A stretch of 64,000 nucleotides of DNA from Naematelia aurantialba (Eukaryota; Basidiomycota; Tremellomycetes; Tremellales; Naemateliaceae): NCBI GenBank assembly GCA_021527695.1, contig JAKFAO010000006.1:682001-746000 (forward strand), written 5' to 3'. The stretch's first letter is position 1, and the number at the start of each line of letters is the position of its first letter. A program made the translations under genes and the position numbers. Positions 1 through 10,910 of the stretch are shown piece after piece. The notes under the pieces are model-generated. The model was given only the letters and a program-made list of their open reading frames with translations. It did no database searches and was not told the origin of the DNA.

Positions 1-117
1 TGTCGTAGCTTTGCGGGCAGAGCCTGCGGGAGTAAGAAGCACGCACAGTGACCGGCTTACCGTGAAGGTCTTGACGAGGTTCTCGTATTGCACGTCAGTG
101 ATGCCCAGAAACGACAT
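1..117 (-). CDS. 5' end of an unrecognised gene (partial, runs off left edge)
   Basis: An ATG at 117 opens a minus-strand frame reading MSFLGITDVQYENLVKTFT, which meets a good donor (GTAAGC). After a 37-nt intron (24-60) the same frame reopens as ALPAKLR at 1-23. Only about 26 residues lie in the window, so no family can be assigned. The gene is supported by the coherent splice pair and by an upstream intergenic region that could be its promoter. The real start could differ if there is an upstream exon. Confidence 0.4.
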   Translation of the reverse strand, partial: MSFLGITDVQYENLVKTFTVSRSLCVLLTPAGSARKATT

Positions 118-1191
118 GATCAGGCGTTAGGCTGTCAAGCTATCAGGCTTCAGCTTGTCAATACTTCGGAAGATTCTCAAGCTTCTCAAGAGCCAAGAGT
201 AGACGTTGAAGGTATGGCGAGTTTTGGATGGTTCGTGGAGTGAATGCAGATTCTCGATAGGCAAACTCGATGTCAGTCAGCTCGTATTGGCTACGACGAA
301 ACCGAAGGCGCCGAGCCGATCCTTTGACGCGCTCGCCTTGCACGACTTTCAAGAGCCCCGGTCGTCCCTAACGCTTCCATCCTTCAAGACACCGCCGCGC
401 CGAGTTCCCTCTCATGATGCAATGATTGTCTATGTAGTTCCTTTAAGAATTCTCCCCAGACAAGCGACCTTTACACATCCCCCTGCTGTGCTGTTGAAAT
501 GCTCGCCCTGGACAGCAGCAGTCAATTTGAACTCGGACGGACGGGACACGAAATCGTCGACTGTAAGCTGGGTTCGCGTATAGGCTAGACAAGCCTACAC
601 GAGCGTGTATCTCCAGCATTGCATAATGCGGCTCGCCCAAGCACACAAGTGATAACATGCTCAAAGATGTACGGCTCGCAAATTCACGCTTGGGTTCTAA
701 GAAGATCCTCTTATGGTCCAGGTCCGTGCGCAGCGCTTGACGATTGGCCCTTCACTCTACCACGTACACAACTCTAGCTTCATGCGTGCATAGAATATGA
801 CGGGAACCAATATCACTGCTCGTCCGGTTCGTGAGAAACACGCGACGCTGCCTACCGACGCTACTGGACCTGCGCGCCACGCCCTCCAAGACTCGCAATG
901 CGCCACAATGCGTCACAACGCTGAGACAAATGGTGCCTCAACCTGGGCAGCTTTTGAGGGGCACTTTGTTGTCCTCTCACAGATGGTCCGCCATCACGGC
1001 CAGGTGTAAAGGCAATGTAGTATGCTCATTTTCACATGCATAGGATGGTGTGGTCGACCAGCGACAACGATCTACTCCACAAATGATACACAATGAGGGT
1101 ATGCCCAGCAGCCCTTGGAACCCCAGACTGGCTCGGATTTTCCGATTCAGCGCCTTCAAGCCCCCATATCGCTGCCGTATCCAGCGGCGCT
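118..1191. other. Intergenic region, no gene seen
   Basis: About 1.07 kb between the start of the left-edge gene and the stop codon of the LPMO-like gene, both on the minus strand. The open frames here are short, mutually overlapping and of random composition. It presumably holds the LPMO 3' UTR and the promoter of the left-edge gene. Confidence 0.5.
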
Positions 1192-2432
1192 TCATAGACC
1201 GACATGTTTCGCCTGGCTTGCCGCCACACGTTTGGGGCGGTCCCTTTGTTGGTATGAAGCGCGACGGACCAGCCGCTGGTGGCGCTTTGCAACGGGGACA
1301 GTGGGTGTGAGCGAGCGTCGTCGCTTGCGATTGCAAGCCGCGCCAGAGTTGGAGCCGGTGCCGGAGCTGGTGCTGGCGGTGGCCGTGTCGGTGGGGGTGT
1401 CTGGGGAGCTGGTGGTGTCCGTGGCGGCAGGCGAAGCGGGTTGACTGAAACCGCTGGAAGGGGTTGTCGAGGGCTTCGGGGCGATATCCACCTTGCCGGC
1501 GGAAGAGTTGGCCGGCAGGGCAGGTGTGCTGGCAGCGATGGGAGACGCGTTCGGAGACGTGGCACCGTAGCTGCCAGTAGCACCGGCGGAAGGCGCGGTG
1601 GCAGAGGAAGAAGAGTTGCTCATGGAACCTCCGGCCTCGGGGCCGACGCAGTTCGAGCCCGTGAAGCCGGCGGGAGTTGTCGGTTTGGTGGTTTTATAGG
1701 TTCCGCCATACTTCACGTTCTTGCCGGGATCGGGGAACACGACGTCGATAAACTCGATTGTGGTGCAGTCATTGACCCCGGCATTGGCGACAAAGGGCGC
1801 GGGGTAATCGGCCGAGTCGAGCCCCTTGCCGCCGTCGACGATGGTGATCACCGCACAGTTCTGGTACATCTCGCGGTTTCCCTCGTGGTTGAACCAGCTC
1901 CACGAAAACAGCGGTGTGCCAGACGGCGCGTCTGCGGGAATTGTGACGTCGGTGTTGTTGCCCTCGATCATGGCGCCGCCGACGTAACTCAAGATGACGT
2001 GCCAGCTCTGGCCATCGTCATACGACAGGCTGTACTGTGCAGATCCGCCTCCGTGTGTCGCGGACCCGGAAATCGTCACATTATACGTCTGGCCTGCTTG
2101 CCATGTGGCGACGGAAACCATATTACTCTTCGGGTTGTTGATGAACCCCTGGTGCAGGTGTCAGTGGCCCATTATGTAGGCAGCATGAGGCCGAACCCAC
2201 CTTGCATGGGTAGGTGCCGTCATCAACGAGTGGACTCGTCATAGAATAGTCTGCGGGGTAGGTCAGTAGTCTCTCAACCATGTACTCTCTGGGAGCACTG
2301 ACCTTTGAGTGACTCGGGCGTGTTTGGATTGAACTTGCTGTGCAGAGGAGGGGGATAACTCATTTCAAGGTGCGCCAGCACCGATGCAGCGCACAGGAGG
2401 ACAACGAGGGGGGCGGATCGAAGAGACATCAT
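1192..2432 (-). CDS. Secreted lytic polysaccharide monooxygenase-like protein (AA11/CEL1-like)
   Basis: Three exons (2303-2432, 2201-2250, 1192-2148) encode 378 aa. Residues 1-20 are a signal peptide ending VLA, so the mature protein starts with His21, as copper monooxygenases of the LPMO type require. The second histidine-brace candidate is His92 in SATHGGGS. DYSMTSPL and YPCKGF, then a Trp/Phe-rich SWSWFNHEGNREMYQNCAV stretch, are typical of fungal AA11-like/CEL1-like secreted proteins. The catalytic domain (about 21-210) is followed by a Ser/Thr/Pro-rich tail and a strongly basic C-terminus rather than a GPI signal. Such enzymes oxidise chitin or other wall polysaccharides or take part in copper handling; the substrate here is not inferable. 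Two cysteines common in relatives appear replaced by Ala97 and Ala119. Start chosen as the first of two adjacent ATGs giving the signal peptide. Confidence 0.8.
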
Positions 2433-3109
2433 GGTCCTGCCGAGTCGTTGATTCGTTGAGTCGTTCTTTGCCAGGCGTGTCGTCAAGGTCCGGCCTTGTC
2501 GAGTCGTCAGTAATCGTGAGTAGAGAGTAGAGGCTGAAACAGTCGTGTCGAACGAGTGTGGGAGCGTGCGGCAACAAAGACGGGAAGTCAGTCTGATGGA
2601 CAGGGTGATCGAGTCAGCTCGGACATCATTCAACGCCTTTGGTTCAACGTGACGTCAAAGAGGTGCCAGCTCACCAGGAAAACGAGGGAGCGCCAGTCTC
2701 GTCGGGAATGGTAGGCAAGGAAACAGAGGGGGATAGGTGGAAAGAGACGACTAATAACTGACAAGGAGAGACAAAGAATGGGAAAGAAAAGGCAAAAGGA
2801 ACTCGCCCGAAAGGGAGGATGAGACCGCACAAGCCATTCCAACGCGTCGTACAGACATGCACGGTTTCACAATTCTACTACACACTCTACGTGTCCTGCA
2901 CAAACGCCATACAAGGGATTCTGGCCAAAGGGAACGAGACAATCAGCTATTAGATTCAACGAGAGAGACAAAGGTGGAATCGGTTTCGGGATGCGGTGTG
3001 TTCTCGGCCAACCGGGCGCTTCAAACCACTCAAAGGCATCCATCCATCTCGGCGGACACGCCGGCGACAGCTCAGGAGAAGAAGCCCTAGAGAATGCATT
3101 TCTTGACAT
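2433..3109 (-). promoter_or_regulatory. Upstream region of the LPMO-like gene with pyrimidine tract
   Basis: 677 bp between the LPMO start and the ADE12 stop, both on the minus strand. The stretch at about 2720-2815 is almost all purine on the plus strand, so it is a CT-rich tract on the LPMO coding strand, as often seen just upstream of fungal transcription starts. No specific factor site is claimed. Confidence 0.35.
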
Positions 3110-4788
<1,679 letters not shown>

Positions 4789-5246
4789 TAGGAAGGGAAA
4801 TCGAACAAGACGAACGGGAGCCCTCACTCGACTTTTACTCTGGCGACTCGGCCAACCACCGGAAGGGGGACATTTTCGGGGTTGACAAGCATTAAAGCCA
4901 CGTCATGAGTTGGCGACTGTCTTTCCTTCCTTTTGGGTGGCTGGTTGTTCTGTTTACCCATCCCATGGGTCATTCGCATCGTCCTCTCAGTCATGCCTGG
5001 TCTCCAATCCCCTATATCCACACGTGGAAGCAAGCATCAAAGCTATGCACGGCTCTCATTGCTGACAACTACGAGTACTCGGACTTCACGCTACCTGTTA
5101 CCGCCGTGTGCTCATACACTCTTCACCGCAGCTCGACATCACATCGCAGTTTTCTTCAGTAGCGGTGTCTCGGTCCAAGGGCTCAGAGACACGAGCCCAG
5201 CCAGACCCACCGCAGGGGCCGTGGCCGCAGCCGTGGCCTTTTCCAC
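4789..5246. promoter_or_regulatory. Divergent promoter ADE12 / PH-domain gene
   Basis: 458 bp separate the start codons of two head-to-head genes, so it must contain both promoters. No recognisable element beyond short pyrimidine runs was found. Confidence 0.5.
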
Positions 5247-8200
5247 ATGTCCGTACGACCACCTATCACAAGCTTTCAGAGCTCCAGCACCGCCGGACCG
5301 ACGACATTGTTGTCTGCCGGCTCGTGTGCCTCGTCCGACCAAGACACATTTGCGACATCTACGGTGCTCACCACGCCGGATCTAGCGAGTCCGCTCAAGA
5401 ACCCCATGAGCAAGCTCGAGCCGATGCTCGAGGTCTTCGAAGGGGAGCGCCCCTCCTCGACGGAAACGAGGAGCTCGTCGATGAACAGGCGCACTAGCAT
5501 AGATCTCCTGCGCGGACCCAGTGTCAGAGATAGAGCCAGTCAATTCGAGCAGCAGCAAAAACAACAACCACTGGCATCAGGATCTACACGTAGACCACGA
5601 CTTGTTTCGGCAGATCGCACCCGCTCTACTTCACCACTGCGTATCCATCGCAGACCTTCAGGAAGGGCAGGAAAGGCAGAGCGGACAATGGCTACACCGC
5701 CCAACCTGCGCAGAGTGCCAGTCCCTTCCACGGCGCCTGTCGAACGCATTGCGAGGCTCTATACAGAACCTGTGCGCTTACCTCGACAAGGTGGTCGCCA
5801 GAGTCCCCCGCCGCTGCAGACTCGGCCGGACTCTCCGGAGCTGAAGAGAGGACAAGTTTCGACACGGCGGATGGTGCAGCAGTGGGAAAATCTGCCCGTA
5901 ACCCCTTCACATTCACAGCCTAGCTCGGCACCCACAACAGCTCGAGTCATGAGCCGCGAGTACCTCGCATCCAAACCACTTCCACTGCCCCACGCAAATC
6001 CCATACCAGCCTCGTCTGCCGCCTATGGCTCGCCAAGCCGGACAGGAACTGGGACCGGGACATCTCCGTATGCGCCATCCCCGCTACATCACCTGCAAAC
6101 GCCCTCACATCCGTATTCACGTAGTTCACGTAAACGGTCTTCGACGCTTACGCCCTCTCCATCTTCGTACTCGCTCTCTCCAAGTCCGTCGGCAGACAAG
6201 AAACGCAAGTCGGGCGGCCGATCGCCGCTCAAGGACATGCTCAACGTTTTTGGCGGGGGAATCAAAGAGCTTGGACGGAAGGCCAAGGGGATGGGTAAGG
6301 ACAAGGGCAGAGAAAGGGAGTCGTTCGGCATGACACTGCAGCCAAGCTGGGATGGAGGGATAGATCGAATAGGGACGAATGGGCTTCCAGGCGGAATCGT
6401 CTTTAGCGATCGAATGGGAGACCAGGAGATGGACAGCAGGCCAGCGGACGACCCAGACGTACGTCGATACATTGAATCTTGCTCTTCGTACACAGAGTCG
6501 GCTAAGCTAACACCGGGTTTGAACGAACAGGTCATCAGAGCCTCGCCTGTGATGTACCTCACGCCCACGCCCTGTTCTTCCGTCTCTCCATGGGGCTCGT
6601 GGCTCACCTCCCACGCCGCTCTCACACATTCGCATCTCCGAATCATCTACTGTCCGATATTCCGCAGTCTACACTCGGGACACTCGTCCCCTCGTCGTGT
6701 GTTCTCCGGCACGTCTATGACCAACAACCCGACGCCTGCTGTGGCGTTCTCTGCGATCCCCCTTCCCGAGCCGGGAACGACACCAGACGTCGAGTTGACG
6801 ATGAAGGACTGCGTCGAAGTGCGCAGTTTGCGGAGAGAGGAGGTGAAGGGCAGAGGTATCCCGCCGGTTCCCGAAGGTGTGGGGACCGAAGTGCTGGAGA
6901 TGGTCTGGACGGACGGGAGTAAACGGTACCTGGGTGTCGAAGGGGTCGGCGGTCGACTAGGCTGGGTCAGCGCCATCTGGTGAGGGGATTTCTGACTTGC
7001 TCATAACCACAAAACTCCCCTCGCTTGCCACGCTGCAGCTGATCACGCGTCAATGTCTCAAGCTGACACCACTCTGTAGGGACGTCTTGCTCGCGTGCAA
7101 GTCTTTGCAAGAGCCGCAGACACTTCCTCCTCCTAGTCCAGTCATATCTCTTAACCAATCACTGGTGCCCACCTCATCCCTCGCATCATTTCCCTATCCA
7201 GATGAGGCGAGACCAGCTGGCGAGATGTCGAATTTCCAAGCTCGCATATTTTCACTCGAAGCGCAGACCAACGCCAACTCGTCTGCTCCGCCTGTACAGA
7301 AAGTAGGCGATACATGGGTGGCGGCAAGTGCGTTAGGCCTAGGCGGGAGCGATACCGAGGGACCTCGCCATCCCGATTCCTTACGCGACAGTGTTCAGCG
7401 CTTGTTTGACGCGGGACCTGATCCTACTCCCGTTCCCGGCCGCTTTCCCGCGCAGCTGGCTGGTGCTAGTGCTGAACCCCAAGCTGCACCAGTACCGACG
7501 CGCAAAGCACCTGAGGCGTCCGCTCGAATCCAGGCTTGGCAGCCTGTGACAGAGCGGGATCTGTCAATATTCTCCCGAACCAATTCGAAGCGATCAGAAG
7601 CGAGTGTAGAGATCCTAGGTTCTGGCCTAGGTGCCGACCAGGCATACGCATACAGCGAGATTGGGGGTCCACAGGGGTTCCGGACCAGCGAGACGATGCT
7701 GAGTTTTGATCCAAATGACCTCAACCCTTCTCGGTCGGCAAGTCAGGTCAGGCGGGCATCGACAGTAAGACGGGCATCGACGGTAAGGCAAGACGATGCG
7801 CCACGACACTTTGCAGATAGAGACGCTATGCCGGTACTGGACGAGCGCGAGTCGGAAGAGGGTGAGACGAGGATCATGCCTCCTCCGACGCATATCAGCC
7901 ATATCACTTTCCCGAAACCCATGACCATGCCGATGGCATTACGAGGCGGGATCACCATGGACACCTCACCTACCGGCTCGTCCGTCGAGAGCGGGACCGT
8001 CAAGACGCCGCATACCCAGGGTTCAAGTCCGACCACGCTGTCACTTGCTGCTGATCCCACCGTGCTGGCGCGACTCGACTCGCACTCGACTGAACACGGG
8101 ACGCTGGCCAAGCAGATGGACGGGGTACAGATGGAGCTTCAGCGTATCATCGCGTCTCTCGGCTCGCTTGTCCAAGCCTCCAAGGCGGGGGAAACGACAC

Positions 8201-10497
8201 TCCCTCGAGCACTGGACGAGCGGCTCAATACCCTGGGGCTGGACATCAAGTCGGTCGAAAACGCCTTGAACCTCTCCAACCTTGCCTCGAGTCGACAGCT
8301 GCAGCTGCAAGGCGGAACGGAGGGAGTCCAGTTACCACAGGTGCATGAAAAACTCGACAGTATCGCCAAGCTGTGTGAAGCGGTGCTGGCGAAACAGGCT
8401 GGAACATGTGCAGGCGGCGTGGAAGAACAGTCGATAGACGGGATGCCGATCCGACAGTCCCGCGTGGATAGTGCCAAGGCGTCTGGACCGGCCGTCAAGG
8501 AGGAAGAGGAGAAGCGCGCAGGGCAAGAAGTCGCGCAGATCATGGCGGATGTCGTGAGTTCTTTACCATATATAGTTTGCAGGACGAGTCGAAGTTCGGC
8601 CACTGGGATACACGAGTTAAGACTCGTCTGCTGGGCTTCGGAGGAGCCAAGACTCAGCTGCTGGCTATGGAGGTGCCAAGACTCAGCTGCTGGCTATGGA
8701 GGTGCCAAGACTTAGCCCTGGGATACGGAAGAAAGGCTGACGTCGTGCTAGACTGGAGGATCTACGAAATCGTCCCCGCGAGTAGGAGGCGTCCAAGTCC
8801 TCCATAACCTGTCGGCCCCGAGCAGTCCAAGGCCGTCGAATATCCTTCCCTCGTCTACTGCGGCAGGAGCCCGAATGACCGCATTGAATGATGAGACGAC
8901 CAAGCAAGTTGGCGAGGTGCTGGCGCTCGTCACTGAGCTCAAGGAGGCGAGGAGTTTGCAGACCCAACAGACGACCGACATTGCCCGATGTGAGTTGCTC
9001 TTCCTCGCTAATCCTTCATCGTCCACCTCGCTGTCCCCTCCCCGTCCACAGCCCCACGCCTCAGCGCTCCCCGTCTACGGAGATATCGAGCGCTGCCTCG
9101 TTTCTCCTGTTTCGCAGTGCTGGGATCTGAGAGCATCTTGCCATGCTGGTGTGGATGGCCTTGCTGATACTGTGCAGACTTGAACGAGCTGAATACCTGG
9201 CTGGAGCGATTCGTGCAAAACAGCTCTGCGGAGCTAAGCAGCATGTCCAAGCGGCTCACGTCGCTGGTCGGCCCGGACGTTCCTGACCCCGAAGGGCCGC
9301 CTGGTCTGCCAGAGCTGGTGGTCGACGTGCATAGTATGTTGAGCGAGCAGAAACGGCGGAACGAGGCAGAGGGGATGGTGGGGCAGAGGCTCGATGCGTT
9401 GCTTGGTATGATGGGGGAGGAGAGGGAGCGGCATGCCGCGCAGGGTAGCAGTGAGTTTGCGTGTTGGTTTACAGATCGATAGTGTGGGAGGCGGTGATGG
9501 TGACGGTGATAGTGTCGGTGCTGGTGACGTGATGATGTCGGTGACGGTGCTGGTGATGGTGATGGTGTCGGTGACGGTGCTGGTACGGGATAGTCGGAGG
9601 GAGGGTGTGAATGAGGTTCTGAGTTTGATTTTGGGCTGATGCTCCCTTTCCCCTCTAGTTGTCGACCAGGTGCTGGGGATTGTGGACCGCCAAAGACAGG
9701 ACAACGAAATGCTTCTCAGGGCTATTGCAACCGGTGAGTTTGAGGCTGCCGTCCAACTACCGAATTCCACTCCCATGAGACTACTTCAACTCAAAGTCCA
9801 ACTTCTGTGAACTGCTTCGACTCAATATCCGCTCCCGTGAACTCGTTCGACTCGCATGGGACTACTTGCCGAAAGAGATCCACAACTGACCCGCCTAGAT
9901 CTCACCCAGGAGATTCGAGGGGAGAAAATGCGGTTCGTCGAGGCGATGCAGCATGCCACGGCCGTCAACGTACAGCGTGAGTCCAGTACAACTCCACCTT
10001 CCATTCCCTCGATCGGGTATTGGGATCTTGAGCGTGGAAGAAAGCAGGCTCAGAACGGCACAGCTGATGCGCCGCAGACCACATTGACGAGTTCAAGAAA
10101 CTCCTTTCGGCGGAAGTCCATAAATCGATGAAGGAGCTCGGTCAGATGCGAGAGCAGAAAAAGGCGCTCGAGCATCAGATTTCGGATTTGTTTGCCCTCA
10201 AGGCAAAGCATGGCATTGCAAGTGGCGAAAATGTGCGTTATCTTACTGTACCTTCTACTTCGACCCATATACTCTTCATCCATATACCCTTCTTGATTCC
10301 TACACGTTGGGGTTTCCCATTGAGTCTCGCGTTCACCGTTACATCTCTGCTCTACCATATGTCAAGACGCGGGAAGGCCATAGGAGATCTATAGCTGACG
10401 CGTGCTATAGTCGAGAAGGGGCTCGGTGGCGCCGGTTTCGCCTGCACCCGTGCCACCCGGTACAGGCCGGGGGCTGCCCTTGCCGCCTCCTAGGTAG
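5247..10497 (+). CDS. PH-domain and coiled-coil protein, 1346 aa
   Basis: Nine exons (5247-6458, 6531-6979, 7080-8553, 8752-8989, 9178-9450, 9659-9733, 9899-9976, 10078-10232, 10411-10497) join in phase. Residues 1-400 are Ser/Pro/Arg-rich and disordered. Residues about 405-575 look like a pleckstrin-homology domain that ends in the tryptophan helix GWVSAIWDVLLACKS, preceded by VLEMVWTDGSKRYLGVEG. The rest is low complexity, then heptad-like coiled coil (DEFKKLLSAEVHKSMKELGQM and neighbours) and a short Pro-rich tail. PH domains bind phosphoinositides or proteins at membranes, so a cortical scaffold role is an inference. I recall similar unnamed proteins in other basidiomycetes but cannot name this one. 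Introns are longer than elsewhere (72-208 nt) and three contain tandem repeats. Confidence 0.8.
8612..8716 (+). repeat. 29-bp tandem repeat inside an intron
   Basis: About 3.6 copies of a 29-bp unit (core CCAAGACTCAGCTGCTGG) in the third intron of the PH-domain gene. The copies at 8641-8669 and 8670-8698 differ at one base, the leading copy is degenerate and the trailing copy is partial. The intron (8554-8751) is flanked by clean GT and TAG sites. Confidence 0.85.
9493..9592 (+). repeat. GGTGAYGGTG-type repeat inside an intron
   Basis: A degenerate array of GGTGATGGTGACGGTG-like units with GTGTCGGTGACGGTGCTGG duplicated. It lies in the intron 9451-9658 of the PH-domain gene. It is not multiple-of-three constrained and lies wholly between splice sites. 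Confidence 0.75.
9766..9858 (+). repeat. Three 31-bp tandem units inside an intron
   Basis: Units at 9766-9796, 9797-9827 and 9828-9858 share the pattern TCC..CTCCCGTGAACT.CTTCGACTC with moderate divergence. They lie in the intron 9734-9898 of the PH-domain gene. Confidence 0.75.
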
Positions 10498-10910
10498 TGG
10501 TTCGAGTGGCAGAAGGCAAGTTGGAGGGGGGATCTTATTTTTTAGACAATCTTTGGACAATCTGGCGTGTGGGCTTTTGTGCTGGGTGTGTGGTCGGGTT
10601 GGCCTGATGGACAATAGTTGTATCACTAGTAACACGGACTATGATTTCTGGACACTTTCGTTTGCTGTGAAGTCTGTGGGCAAGCCGCCGTGTGGACTTG
10701 TCGGGCAGTTGAGAACGCGCTGCAGCCCTGCATGGGAGATGTCATGTACAGCGCATAGTTGTATCATTGCATGGACTACGCGGCGTAATAATCACCAGGC
10801 GATCGCGTCACGTGACCGGACCTGAAGCTGATTATATTTCTTCGCCCAGCTGCACTGCCAGTTGAACACTCTACGCCACGCTGCGGGTCGCGCATGGCGC
10901 ATGAGCTCCA
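10498..10910. other. Intergenic region
   Basis: 413 bp between the PH-domain stop and the next start on the same strand. It presumably holds the 3' UTR and the downstream promoter; no feature was recognised. Confidence 0.4.

Noticed and set aside
6089..6646. A 185-aa minus-strand open frame in the PH-domain gene
   Set aside because: It lies antisense to an exon whose frame continues in phase through eight introns.
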